41,724 nt of DNA, from assembly GCA_031277475.1 (NCBI GenBank), contig JAITMJ010000141.1, forward strand, positions 1 through 41,724, in the 5' to 3' direction. The notes under the pieces were generated by a model. That model made no database searches. It saw only the letters and a program-made list of their open reading frames with translations, and was not told the DNA's origin. Numbering within the stretch: position 1 is the stretch's first letter; each line of letters opens with the position of its first letter. This DNA is from Flavobacteriaceae bacterium. Lineage in GTDB: Bacteria > Bacteroidota > Bacteroidia > Flavobacteriales > Weeksellaceae. Position numbers and translations under genes: made by a program. Positions 24,225-33,011 of this stretch are shown here, in pieces.

Positions 24225-25172
24225 ATGATATTCGTTTACGCAGAAAACATCAACGGAATTTACAAAAAAGCGGCTTTCGAGGCTGTGGCTTACGCAAAAG
24301 CAATCGCAGATTTGCAAGCCGATTCCGTATCGGCAATCACCATTAATCCTACGGATTCTTCGGATTTACTTTACAAATATGGCGCATCGAAAGTGATTCA
24401 CATCAAAGACGACGGCTTAAAAAATTTCAGCGCAAAGGCTTTTGCTGCGGCAATCGCTGAAGTTGCAGACGGAAACATCATCGTTTTTCCGCAAACTACA
24501 GATGCCGCTTCCATCGCTCCGATGTTGGCAGTCGTGAAAAATTATGCGTTCATCAGCAATGTTTTGTCGGTTCCGGAAAACCTGTCGCCGTTTCGGGTGA
24601 AAAGAAAAGTTTTTTCCGGCAAAGGCTTTGAACACGCAAAAGCCGACGGAAACGGCGTAGTTGTTTCTGTTTCTCAAAACGCTTTTGGCGCAAAAGAATC
24701 TCCGGTTTCGGGAGCGGAAGAAATCAAAAATCTTTCCATCGCGAATGATGATACGAAAGTGATTTCCCACGAACAATCCTCGGGAAAATTGGATTTAAAA
24801 GAAGCCGACATCATCGTTTCCGGCGGTCGCGGAATGAAAGGTCCCGAAAATTGGGGAATGTTGGAAAATCTGGCAGACGTTCTGGGCGCGGCTTTGGCTT
24901 GTTCCAAACCGGTGGCGGACATCGGTTGGCGACCACATTCCGAACACGTCGGGCAAACCGGAAAAGCCATTGCTCCGAATCTTTATGTTGCAGTCGGGAT
25001 TTCGGGTGCCATTCAGCATTTGGCGGGCGTGAACAGTTCCAAAACAATCGTAGTGATCAACAACGATCCCGAAGCACCGTTCTTTAAAGCCGCAGATTAC
25101 GGCGTAGTCGGCGATGCACTGCAAATTGTTCCCGCACTCACCGAAAAAATAAAAGCGTTGAAACACGCATGA
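24225..25172 (+). CDS. etfA: Electron transfer flavoprotein alpha subunit
   Basis: The 315-residue protein has an N-terminal domain like EtfB and the C-terminal FAD domain with RPHSEHVGQTGKAIAPNLYVAVGISGAIQHLAG, the characteristic FAD-binding signature of EtfA, and IVSGGRGMKGPENW earlier. With EtfB it forms the soluble heterodimer that shuttles electrons from dehydrogenases. The pair is separated here by about 2 kb holding a Fic gene and a GLPGLI gene; in flavobacteria the two subunits are usually adjacent. Confidence 0.95.
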   Translation: MIFVYAENINGIYKKAAFEAVAYAKAIADLQADSVSAITINPTDSSDLLYKYGASKVIHIKDDGLKNFSAKAFAAAIAEVADGNIIVFPQTTDAASIAPMLAVVKNYAFISNVLSVPENLSPFRVKRKVFSGKGFEHAKADGNGVVVSVSQNAFGAKESPVSGAEEIKNLSIANDDTKVISHEQSSGKLDLKEADIIVSGGRGMKGPENWGMLENLADVLGAALACSKPVADIGWRPHSEHVGQTGKAIAPNLYVAVGISGAIQHLAGVNSSKTIVVINNDPEAPFFKAADYGVVGDALQIVPALTEKIKALKHA

Positions 25173-25360
25173 CAAAAATTTGACACACAAACGAATGATT
25201 GCACAAAGTGTTCCATCTGACCGCTGAAAAAAATAAAATATAAACAGATGAAATAATCGGTTTTTTGCCAATCGGTTTTTTGGAGATAATAATTTTAATT
25301 TTATATAGCGAATGTGTTGATAATTAATTATTTATCAATCCTATATTTATTTATTAATTT

Positions 25361-25891
25361 ATGCAAAAATTCTGTGCTTTTCTTCGCGGTGTAAACGTAA
25401 AAGGAACCAATATGAAAATGGCGGATGTTTGCGGCATTTTTGAAAAATCAGGAATGAAGGACGTTTCTTCGGTTTTGGCTTCGGGAAATATTTTGTTTTC
25501 GTCTGAAAAATCTGAGGTGGATTTAAAGAAAATTTTAGAGCAGTCTATGTCTGAATATTTTGATTATGAGGTGTTTATTTTCATTAAAGATAAAAATGAG
25601 ATTGAAAATTTATTTGGTGGAAATTCGTTTGAAAACCATCCCGAATTTCACATTTACGGTTTTGTGGGAATTGCCGGAATTGAAAAAATCTTGATGCAAG
25701 AATTTGAAAAATCCAAAAAATCCGAAGGAGAAGATGCCAAAATTATGAACGGTAATTTCTACTGGAAAATTTCAAAAGGCAACACTTTGGATTCCCAATT
25801 CGGGAAAATTCTCGGCAGAAAAGATTTGAAAAATGCTTTTACTTCTCGAAATTTGAATACATTTGAAAAGATTTTGAAAAGACTTGGATAA
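25361..25891 (+). CDS. DUF1697 domain protein
   Basis: The 176-residue protein starts with MQKFCAFLRGVNVKGTNMKMADV and continues with VSSVLASGNILFSSEK, the signature of DUF1697, a small alpha/beta family of unknown role. The C-terminal RNLNTFEKI is also typical (R-N-x-N-T). It is cytoplasmic, single, and lies between etfA and norD. No pathway is implied by its neighbours. Confidence 0.85.
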   Translation: MQKFCAFLRGVNVKGTNMKMADVCGIFEKSGMKDVSSVLASGNILFSSEKSEVDLKKILEQSMSEYFDYEVFIFIKDKNEIENLFGGNSFENHPEFHIYGFVGIAGIEKILMQEFEKSKKSEGEDAKIMNGNFYWKISKGNTLDSQFGKILGRKDLKNAFTSRNLNTFEKILKRLG

Positions 25892-26003
25892 AGACTTTAA
25901 AACCATGTAATATTTTTTTGACTTTTTTTAGAGATATTTGTTTCGAAAATTAAAATTATTGCTTATATCATAAAAATCTCTGAAAAATTAAGCACGATCA
26001 ACT

Positions 26004-27761
26004 ATGCCTTTAGACGAATTTCTCTTTCATAAATTTGTAAAATATTTCAGGAACAAGCCTGCGGATGCGGCTTTGCAGGAACGCAGCGTGAAGCTCGAAA
26101 AAATTCAGCCGCGTCTGACTGTTTTGGCAAGAGCCCTGACGGGAAATACCATTGATATTTTTCCGGCTATCAAAGAAGGTGGCTATAAGGGGAATAATTT
26201 TTTTCTGCCCGAAACTTTTTCGTTTTATAAAGATGCTTCGCTCAATCTTTCTTTTTATCTGTTTCGGATTTTGTATTTATCCGTTCAGCAAAAATTATCA
26301 TTGAACTGGTTTCAATCGGCTTCGTTGAGCGATGAAGATGCTCTGCTGTATGCACAGGAAAATTCATCTTTGGTTTTGGAACATCTTTTTACCGAATATC
26401 CTTCTGCAAAACATATCTACGAACAATTTCTTTCAACAGCCGAACCGGATAAAAATCAAATCATAGATTCGGCATGGCTTTACGGAAAATGGATGGCAGA
26501 CAGCAAGGAAGTTCAGACACAGGAAGAAATTAATTCAACTTTATCCAAAATAAAAACGGCAGAAGAAAATTCGCCGAAAACCATTATCAAATCGAAGCCG
26601 GTGGAGGAAATCGTGAATCTGATTATCGATACCAAACAGCAGGAAGATTATGTGCTCACACACAATTTTGAAAAGGTGGATACCGCCGATGAATTTAGTG
26701 GAACGTGGCGCGACTTTGACGGCGATGATGAACTGGAAAATCACAGCGATGCATTAGACGAACTGAATATGAAATATACCGTCCGTGTGGACGATGTGGC
26801 GCACAGTGTGTATGAAGCGAGTTTTACCGACAACGCAAAAATTGCCGAAAGCAAGGAATCGGAAAGCGAAGGTCGGTTTGTGTTGTACGACGAATGGGAT
26901 TGCTATAAAAAAACGTATCGAAAAAATTACAGCAAAATTTATCCTTCGCAATTTGCGGCAACGGATGCCGATTATTATCAAAATACGCTTTTGCAAAACA
27001 AATCCATATTAACGCAATTGCGCAAAATGCTGGCAAGCATCAACAACAAATGGCAACAGCAACGCCTGCAAACGCAGGGAAAAGAAATTGATATTGACAT
27101 GGCTGCCAATCGTTTTGCCGATTTGATTGCCGGCTGTACGCCGTCCGATAAAGTGTATCTTTCCGACAGAAAAAAAGAAAAAGATTTGTCTATTTTGTTG
27201 TTGTTGGACATCAGCCTTTCAAGCGATAGTTATGCGGCGGACAATCGTGTGATTGATGTGGCAAAGCAAACCGCTATTCTGTTCGGCGAAATTTTGAATG
27301 AATACCGGATTGATTTTTCCATTCACGGGTTTTATTCCAAAACAAGAAATTTTGCATCCTATATTACAGTGAAAAATTTTGAAGAAAAATGGGACAGCGC
27401 AAAATATGGTATCGGTACTTTGCAACCTGCGGGTTATACTCGAATCGGTCCGGCATTGCGACATTCGGGAGCGCTGCTGCAAAACCGCAACTCAAAAAAT
27501 AAATGGGTGATTTTGCTTTCGGACGGAAAACCCAACGACTACGACCGGTATGAAGGAAAATACGGCATCAACGATATTAAACAGGCATTGCGTGAATTGA
27601 GCGGTAACAATATCAACACGTATGCACTTGCCATTGAAGCCACTGCAAAATATTATCTGCCGCAAATGTTCGGACACGACCATTATCAAATCGTATCATC
27701 ACCGGTTGAATTATTAAAATCATTAGTGAAATTGTATGAAAGAATACGGTATGGAGGATGA
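26004..27761 (+). CDS. norD: NorD-like VWA protein, nitric oxide reductase activation
   Basis: The 585-residue protein has a C-terminal von Willebrand factor A domain with a full MIDAS site: D402-I-S404-L-S406, the Thr in GYTRIG and the Asp of LSDGKPND. The N-terminal 380 residues are the helical part found in NorD/CbbO-type proteins. NorD works with the MoxR-type ATPase NorQ in maturing nitric oxide reductase. Here no norQ or norB is in the window, though norE and a norF-like gene lie downstream. The last 98 bases, including the stop, are repeated at 29456-29553 after the inserted methyltransferase cassette. Confidence 0.88.
   Translation: MPLDEFLFHKFVKYFRNKPADAALQERSVKLEKIQPRLTVLARALTGNTIDIFPAIKEGGYKGNNFFLPETFSFYKDASLNLSFYLFRILYLSVQQKLSLNWFQSASLSDEDALLYAQENSSLVLEHLFTEYPSAKHIYEQFLSTAEPDKNQIIDSAWLYGKWMADSKEVQTQEEINSTLSKIKTAEENSPKTIIKSKPVEEIVNLIIDTKQQEDYVLTHNFEKVDTADEFSGTWRDFDGDDELENHSDALDELNMKYTVRVDDVAHSVYEASFTDNAKIAESKESESEGRFVLYDEWDCYKKTYRKNYSKIYPSQFAATDADYYQNTLLQNKSILTQLRKMLASINNKWQQQRLQTQGKEIDIDMAANRFADLIAGCTPSDKVYLSDRKKEKDLSILLLLDISLSSDSYAADNRVIDVAKQTAILFGEILNEYRIDFSIHGFYSKTRNFASYITVKNFEEKWDSAKYGIGTLQPAGYTRIGPALRHSGALLQNRNSKNKWVILLSDGKPNDYDRYEGKYGINDIKQALRELSGNNINTYALAIEATAKYYLPQMFGHDHYQIVSSPVELLKSLVKLYERIRYGG
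27664..27761. repeat. norD 3' end, copy A
   Basis: 98 bases including the TGA stop recur at 29456-29553 with four differences, all at synonymous third positions (CAC/CAT, TCA/TCG, GGA/GGC, GGA/GGG). Confidence 0.97.
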
Positions 27762-27868
27762 ATTATTTATGGAAAGAAGGATTTTTTGTAAATTGCAAAT
27801 GGATAGGAGTTCTATCCTGCTTTAAGGAGCGACGGTACTAAATGTTAACATCCATGGGAGTTTTATAC

Positions 27869-27876
27869 TAGCTTTG
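27869..27876 (+). promoter_or_regulatory. -7 element for the cassette genes
   Basis: TAGCTTTG matches TAnnTTTG and lies 12 bases before the methyltransferase ATG at 27888, suggesting the cassette brings its own promoter and a short leader. No clear -33 TTTG was identified. Confidence 0.45.
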
Positions 27877-27887
27877 ATATATATTAA

Positions 27888-28781
27888 ATGGAGACTCAAA
27901 TAGAAAAAGTGAAAACATTATTTAATGAAATGTCTGATGAATATGACAATCTAAATGATTTATGGTATAGATATTCATTTGACATAATAGACAATGTTCT
28001 TATAAAATATTTTAAACCTAAAACTACAAACGAAACAGCATTGGATATCGGTTGTGGAACAGGAATTCAATCACAAAGATTAGCGAAACTGGGATACAAT
28101 GTAACAGGAATTGATATTTCAGAAGGTCTGATTGAAAAAGTTAAACAAAAATTTGAAAAATTAAATCTGAGGGGACATAAGTTTTTACTTCATAATGCAG
28201 AAACTTTACCATTCCCAGAAAATAGTTTTGATGTAGTAAACTGTTGCGGACCAACTTTACCATTTATTGAAAACTGGGAAAGTACTTTGAAGGAAATTTC
28301 AAAATGCCTAAAACCAAATGGTTTATTCCTCTTAGAAATTGAAGGAAAGTGGAATTTTGATATTTTTTGGGAACTTTTAAGTTCGATTTTCTTTGATTGT
28401 TTGGACTATGACACTTCTATTAAAAAATCATTGAGCCATTTTAAAAATTTAAATAAAGGACATCACATAGATTATTCATTTAAAACAGAATCAGGTGCAA
28501 ATATTTCTATGCCTATCAAGTTATTTACCATAAGAGAGATTACCAAATCATTAGCTAAAGAAAATCTAACAATAACTAAAAGATGGGGTATTCATTCTTT
28601 AACAAATATTATTCCGAGTACAATATTGCACGAGGCAAATCCTAACGCTTTGACTAAACTCATATTTAGCATAACATCAAAAATTGAAAAAGGATTAAAT
28701 AATGTATTCCCAATCAATTCTTTTGCATGTAGTTTACTTCTCTTAATCAAAAATAATAAAAATGAAAATAGCAGAAATTGA
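27888..28781 (+). CDS. Class I SAM-dependent methyltransferase in the inserted cassette
   Basis: The 297-residue protein has a UbiE/COQ5-like methyltransferase core: DIGCGTG (53-59) for SAM binding, D76 in TGIDIS as the acidic residue of motif II, and the NAETLPFPENSFDVVNCC segment. The C-terminal 150 residues form a variable region that could bind the substrate, which cannot be predicted. Codon use is more AT-rich than in norD, with few of the GC-ending codons its neighbours use, suggesting transfer. Its last 20 bases overlap the next gene, so the two are probably translated together. Confidence 0.8.
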   Translation: METQIEKVKTLFNEMSDEYDNLNDLWYRYSFDIIDNVLIKYFKPKTTNETALDIGCGTGIQSQRLAKLGYNVTGIDISEGLIEKVKQKFEKLNLRGHKFLLHNAETLPFPENSFDVVNCCGPTLPFIENWESTLKEISKCLKPNGLFLLEIEGKWNFDIFWELLSSIFFDCLDYDTSIKKSLSHFKNLNKGHHIDYSFKTESGANISMPIKLFTIREITKSLAKENLTITKRWGIHSLTNIIPSTILHEANPNALTKLIFSITSKIEKGLNNVFPINSFACSLLLLIKNNKNENSRN

Positions 28782-29373
28782 TATTATAGTTAAAATTTTA
28801 GGATTTTTAGGTTCAATAGGAGTTATATTATTTGGGATTATTCAATACAAAAAGGGACAACGCTGGCAAAAAGCCAATATACTTCTGACCTTAATTGACC
28901 ACTTTGAAAATGATAAAAATATTCGTGTAGCAAGGGAAATGCTAGATTGGGATAAGCGTAGTATAATATTTGATGATACAAGAAAGATGATATTTGACAA
29001 TTCTATATTAATAAGAGCTTTAGCGGTTGTAGAGATGGATGATGATACTTTTACAGAGGAAGAAAGTTTTATTAGGGATGCCTTTGATTCTTTTTTTGAT
29101 TTTTTCCATAAGCTTTATTCTTTTCAAAAAAGCGAATTATTGAAATTCGAAGATTTCGCCTATTTTTTTTATTACTTTGAACTTATTCGCGATATTGAAC
29201 ACTATAAAAAAGGCAATGAAGGTTTAAAAGTAATTGTATCGAAATACATTGATAAATATCACTTTATTGGAATTAAGCATTTATTAAAACAGTATGAACG
29301 TCATCCTGAACCTTTAGATATAATGACAGAAGGCTCAAACAAACGGGCAAGACAATCTCGAAACAAAAAATAA
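28762..29373 (+). CDS. Single-pass membrane protein of unknown function in the inserted cassette
   Basis: The 203-residue protein has one N-terminal transmembrane helix (about residues 8-26: DIIVKILGFLGSIGVILFGII) followed by YKKGQRW and a helical, acidic cytoplasmic part (residues 35-180), with aromatic-rich patches (DSFFDFFHKLY and YFFYYFEL). A basic tail ends it. I do not recognise it; the layout of an N-terminal anchor followed by YKK.QRWxKA recalls small DUF4760-like proteins, but this is weak. It overlaps the methyltransferase gene by 20 bases and lies inside the norD tail duplication, so it belongs to the payload, not to the nor genes. Confidence 0.7.
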   Translation: MKIAEIDIIVKILGFLGSIGVILFGIIQYKKGQRWQKANILLTLIDHFENDKNIRVAREMLDWDKRSIIFDDTRKMIFDNSILIRALAVVEMDDDTFTEEESFIRDAFDSFFDFFHKLYSFQKSELLKFEDFAYFFYYFELIRDIEHYKKGNEGLKVIVSKYIDKYHFIGIKHLLKQYERHPEPLDIMTEGSNKRARQSRNKK

Positions 29374-29455
29374 GGAATTGACAAATTGATAGTTTAACTA
29401 TCTTGTTTCTCAATCCATTACAATGTTGGTTTCTACACGAAATTACCAATTCCAA
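29374..29455. other. Non-coding right end of the cassette
   Basis: It includes a small hairpin GATAG-TTTAA-CTATC (29388-29402) followed by TTGTTT, possibly a weak terminator for the two cassette genes. Just before copy B an in-frame TKLPIPKMF resembles the AKYYLPQMF of norD at protein level, so the homology may extend slightly further left than the DNA identity. Confidence 0.4.
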
Positions 29456-29553
29456 AAATGTTCGGACATGACCATTATCAAATCGTATCATCGCCGGTTG
29501 AATTATTAAAATCATTAGTGAAATTGTATGAAAGAATACGGTATGGCGGGTGA
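29456..29553. repeat. norD 3' end, copy B (detached tail)
   Basis: 94 of 98 positions match the norD 3' end at 27664-27761, and the encoded peptide up to the stop is identical. It lies directly before the leader of norE and is not attached to any larger open frame of norD. Confidence 0.97.
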
Positions 29554-29625
29554 GGTGATGATTACAAAAAAAATCTATAAATTTGAAAAAACACATAACA
29601 AAATGCTACACACAATAAAAATATT

Positions 29626-30228
29626 ATGAATCAATCTGTTACGGCAACCGAAACCCAAGCCATCGATCATAAAAATTTTTTCTATCCGCCGGGCGGAATT
29701 TTGTTGTGGATTATCATTTTGCTGGAACTGCTCACATTTGGAATTGCGTTGATTATTATGGCGTACACTTCGTTGTCCGAAAAAGAAATTTTTCATGAAA
29801 CCGCCGCAAAACTGAATGCCGTTTATGGAACCGTAAATACCATTGTTCTGCTTACGAGTGGTTATTTTATGGCGATTTGCGTCAAACAATTCAAACTAAA
29901 AAATTACGAAAAAAGCAAACGATTTTTATATTTCACGCAGGCAACAGGATTGCTTTTCATCATTGTAAAATCGGTAGAATATTACCATAAAATTGCGGAA
30001 GGATTGACGTTGGGTTACAATACTTTTATGGATTTTTATTGGTTGCTCACGGGATTTCATTTGGTTCATGTGATTGTCGGAATGGTGATATTAATTGGTA
30101 TTTATATTTCCGGAAAAAAGAAAAATCACGATGAAGCCGCATTAAATTTAGAATCCGGAGCAGCATTTTGGCACCTTTGCGATTTGATCTGGCTGATACT
30201 GTTTCCGGTTTTATATCTGATTTTTTAA
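29626..30228 (+). CDS. norE: NorE-like cytochrome c oxidase subunit III family protein
   Basis: The 200-residue protein has about five membrane helices and the cytochrome oxidase subunit III pattern: PPGGILLWIIILLELLTFG at the N-terminus, HLVHVIVGMVILIGIYI and GAAFWHLCDLIWLILFPVLYL at the C-terminus. Its short length (200 versus about 260 for true CoxC) and position after norD fit NorE, an accessory subunit of nitric oxide reductase loci. The norD tail copy B ends 72 bases upstream. It would be in the inner membrane. Confidence 0.85.
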   Translation: MNQSVTATETQAIDHKNFFYPPGGILLWIIILLELLTFGIALIIMAYTSLSEKEIFHETAAKLNAVYGTVNTIVLLTSGYFMAICVKQFKLKNYEKSKRFLYFTQATGLLFIIVKSVEYYHKIAEGLTLGYNTFMDFYWLLTGFHLVHVIVGMVILIGIYISGKKKNHDEAALNLESGAAFWHLCDLIWLILFPVLYLIF

Positions 30229-30288
30229 TGATATTGAACGTTGCAAATAATTAATAAACAATAAATTAAGTCTTTTTCAAATCTGATT

Positions 30289-30531
30289 ATGAAAATTTCT
30301 GTTCACACCGCTTGGATTTTATTAATGACGTCTGTAATTCTGATGTCTCTTTCCGTGATTTATCTTAAAAATACATCAGGCTTTGTTTTCATCATTTTGG
30401 GATTGTCTGCGGTAAAATTTTTATTGGTCGCTTTTCAATTTATGGAAATCAAAAAAGCCCATATTTTCTGGAAAATAATTTTAATGATTTTTATAACCGT
30501 TGTTTTTACGGCAATAGCAGGATTGGTGTAA
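30289..30531 (+). CDS. Cytochrome c oxidase subunit IV family protein, NorF-like
   Basis: This 80-residue protein has three hydrophobic segments and the pattern SAVKFLLVAFQFMEIKKAHIFWK, typical of small CtaF/NorF-like subunits (prokaryotic cytochrome c oxidase subunit IV family). It follows norE by 60 bases on the same strand, in the order norD-norE-norF seen in denitrification loci. It probably assists assembly of a nitric oxide reductase. Confidence 0.75.
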   Translation: MKISVHTAWILLMTSVILMSLSVIYLKNTSGFVFIILGLSAVKFLLVAFQFMEIKKAHIFWKIILMIFITVVFTAIAGLV

Positions 30532-30604
30532 AACTAAATTTAGAAAATTTTATGAACGATTTTTAATATTAATAAAGTATTTTTGAAAAATTTCAAATGT
30601 TAAA

Positions 30605-31687
30605 ATGAAAACGAAAATTGTTGATTCTCTATTTTGGTTAATACCTATTTCACTGATTATCAATCTGTTTTTGCGTTGGAATATCAATTCATATTTAAGC
30701 CCGGATTCTTTTGATTATTTTAAAATTGCTGATCATTTGCCGAGTATCACAACATCTGTCTGGCCATTCTTTTATCCTTTGCTGTTAAAAATTGTGAATT
30801 TTGTGGTGGATAATTATTTGGTTTCTTACAAAGTTTTATCCGTATCGTCCTTACTGTTTTCACTGCTTTTTGTGAGAATTAACCATTTTTATTGGAAAGA
30901 AATATGGACACTGCTGTCGTTTTTCTCTTTTCTCAGAATTTTTCCGTTCGGTTTATCCGAAGTGGTATTAATTCCTTTTCTAATCCTGATTTTTTATATC
31001 AATCACCATTTCCAAAATAATAAACAGAGTGAAAATAAATTTATTTTATTCAATAGTATTTTTCTATTTATCACAGTATCAATAAAATACAGTTCTATTT
31101 TCTTTTTAATTGCTTTTATTTTGTTCACTGTTCTTTTAAAGTTTCGGAAAAATATTTTATTCAAAGCATATTTAAAAAGTTCTTTACTTACACTGATTTT
31201 ATGCGGTCTGTATTTAACCGTTAATTATATTGAAACCGGTTTTTTAATCGGTGAGCGTCAACCTCCCGGAGGTTCATATCATAACATCAGACTTTCAATC
31301 TCTCAAATTGTTTTCACACTCAATCCATTTTTTCATACCAAAGTTTACAATTATTTGGGGCTTTTTTCCTTTGGCTGGTCAATAGCATATTTATTCGGAT
31401 TTATATTTTCATTAATATGGCTGTTTCTGATTACCGGAAAAGGAATTTCATTTATGAAAAACAATCTTATTATATTATTGTTAATCAATTCTTTATGCTT
31501 TTTAGCAGGAACCATTTATTCCTATTTTGTAATTAAAATTGATATTCTTGATTTCAGATTACTATTAGGATTTTACACATTTTTGTTTTTTGCAGTAATC
31601 ATTTCTCTGCCGCGTAAAATGGATGTAATATTGCTTTTGACAGCATTATTTTCCATTTCTACCAATATAATTCAACTATTTGTTTGA
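30605..31687 (+). CDS. Polytopic membrane protein, GT39/ArnT-like, paralogue of 15708-17048
   Basis: The 360-residue protein has the same opening as the protein at 15708-17048: a first helix, then SPDSFDYFKIADHLP, PFFYPLLLKIV, later FYWKEIWTLLSFFSFLRIF and SEVVLIPFLILIFYI. It has about ten hydrophobic segments but lacks the soluble C-terminal region of its paralogue. It is followed by the convergent polyprenyl synthase gene 20 bases away. A GT-C glycosyltransferase using a polyprenyl-phosphate sugar is the likeliest reading, from pattern only. Confidence 0.6.
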   Translation: MKTKIVDSLFWLIPISLIINLFLRWNINSYLSPDSFDYFKIADHLPSITTSVWPFFYPLLLKIVNFVVDNYLVSYKVLSVSSLLFSLLFVRINHFYWKEIWTLLSFFSFLRIFPFGLSEVVLIPFLILIFYINHHFQNNKQSENKFILFNSIFLFITVSIKYSSIFFLIAFILFTVLLKFRKNILFKAYLKSSLLTLILCGLYLTVNYIETGFLIGERQPPGGSYHNIRLSISQIVFTLNPFFHTKVYNYLGLFSFGWSIAYLFGFIFSLIWLFLITGKGISFMKNNLIILLLINSLCFLAGTIYSYFVIKIDILDFRLLLGFYTFLFFAVIISLPRKMDVILLLTALFSISTNIIQLFV

Positions 31688-31706
31688 TGCCTTGTCTTGC
31701 GTTTTT

Positions 31707-32678
31707 TCAATTTTCCCTTTTCAAAAGATAATCCGCAAGTTCGATAAAAGGTTTTTTCTTCTCGTCCGAAACATTGATTTTGTCAAGATAATTTCGTGCA
31801 ATTTCATTGTGTTTTTGAACCAATTGCAGCGTTTTTTCATCTGCTTTCCTTCTTCGGAAAAGTTCTTCTACTCTGTAAATTTTTTCCACATTATCCGTTT
31901 TTTGAGAATACAAATCATCCAATTCTTTCTGTTCATTTTCCGTTGCATTTTCCCACGCCAAAAGATAAAGTATGGTTTTTTTGTTCTCGAAAATATCGCC
32001 GGCGTGTTTTTTCCCGAATTGTTCCGCGTTTCCGAAAACATCCAAATAATCGTCCATAATCTGAAACGCAATCCCGAGATGTTTTCCAAAATTGGAAAGA
32101 TTTTCCGCATCTTGAAAAGCGGCATTGGCAATCGCCGCGCCGATTTCAAAAGCGGCAGCACTCAAAACGCCGGTTTTGTAGGTAATCATTTGGAGATAAT
32201 CTTCATAAGTTACGCGCCGTTGAGTTTCAAAATTGATGTCGTATTGCTGTCCTTCGCAGAGCCGCAAACCGGTGTTCGTGAAAATCCGAATACAAGTTTT
32301 GAACAGTTCCGGTTCCAAATCTTCAAAAAATTGGTAGGCTTTCAAAAGCAGTCCGTCTCCCGAAAGAATTCCCGCATTAATTCCGTGAAGCGTGTGAATG
32401 GTCGGTTTGTTTCGTCTCGTCGGCGCGTCGTCCATAATATCGTCGTGAATCAGCGTAAAATTATGGAAATATTCAATCGCAATTGCTGGTTTCATCGCTT
32501 TTGAAATATCTCCACCGAAGAGTTCGCAACCCATCAAAACCATAATCGGACGCAGGCGTTTTCCGCCGTTGGAAATGATGTAGTTCATCGGCTCGTATAA
32601 TTCTTCGGGCATGTCTTTGAACTTATATTTTTCGATGGTTTCGGCGATGATTTTTTGATATTTATCCAAAAATTCCAT
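31707..32678 (-). CDS. Polyprenyl (farnesyl/geranylgeranyl) diphosphate synthase
   Basis: The 323-residue protein is an all-helical isoprenyl synthase with the first Asp-rich motif DDIMDD (79-84), RR nearby, NGGKRLRP (37-44) for IPP binding and the second Asp-rich motif QIMDDYLD (206-213). It makes allylic diphosphates such as FPP or GGPP for quinones, carotenoids and undecaprenyl carriers. A Phe lies five residues before the first motif, which in such enzymes tends to shorten the product, so a C15-C20 product is a fair guess. Cytoplasmic, apparently monocistronic. Confidence 0.92.
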   Translation of the reverse strand: MEFLDKYQKIIAETIEKYKFKDMPEELYEPMNYIISNGGKRLRPIMVLMGCELFGGDISKAMKPAIAIEYFHNFTLIHDDIMDDAPTRRNKPTIHTLHGINAGILSGDGLLLKAYQFFEDLEPELFKTCIRIFTNTGLRLCEGQQYDINFETQRRVTYEDYLQMITYKTGVLSAAAFEIGAAIANAAFQDAENLSNFGKHLGIAFQIMDDYLDVFGNAEQFGKKHAGDIFENKKTILYLLAWENATENEQKELDDLYSQKTDNVEKIYRVEELFRRRKADEKTLQLVQKHNEIARNYLDKINVSDEKKKPFIELADYLLKREN

Positions 32679-32746
32679 AAAAACGGCTTTGTTACAAAGT
32701 TATGGATTTTTTAGCTTAAGGCTTACACTATTGAAAAACGTTTGTT

Positions 32747-32941
32747 CAGGTCAAACGCATTAAAATTTTATGAAAATAATACCATATTACAAATATTTTT
32801 AATGAAAAATAACTACATAGAAATATAGACACACATTTATTTTTTCGCTTTGTGAAAATCTATGTGTATAATATTTTGCAAAACTATGGTTCTATGTGGT
32901 TAGACATAATAATGTTCGAAGAATTTAATGCGTTTAGCCTG
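32747..32941. repeat. Long palindromic dispersed element, copy 2, with apparent terminal inverted repeats
   Basis: Positions 32758-32914 match the element at 11979-12139 (start GCATTAAAATTTTATGAAAA, internal TACATAGAAATATAG against CTATGGTTCTATGTGG, end GACATAATAATG). Here the element also has flanking inverted repeats: AAACGCATTAAA at 32753-32764 and TTTAATGCGTTT at 32924-32935, continuing outward as AGGT/CCTG-like matches. This suggests a complete MITE-like unit, of which copy 1 lacks the right end. The region otherwise holds no gene. Confidence 0.85.
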
Positions 32942-33011
32942 GCGTTTGTTTTGTGTCTCTGCCCATTCCGATATTAATTCATAACTTTGCCGAAATTTTT
33001 CTTAAAATATT

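Larger units (their letters stand above)
27762..29553 (+). mobile_element. Putative cassette inserted behind norD and ending in a second norD tail
   Basis: The stretch between the two norD tails carries an AT-rich methyltransferase gene and a membrane-protein gene overlapping it, both in the norD direction, plus leader and tail non-coding sequence. It ends in norD tail copy B, right before the norE leader. A hairpin GGATAG-GAGTT-CTATCC (27801-27817) lies near the left junction. No recombinase or terminal inverted repeat was seen. Whether it moves is inference; the duplicated flank is direct observation. Confidence 0.55.

Noticed and set aside
27762-29455. Search for an integrase or transposase in the norD cassette
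   Set aside because: Neither the methyltransferase nor the membrane protein shows tyrosine- or serine-recombinase or DDE motifs; mobility remains inference from the duplicated tail only.
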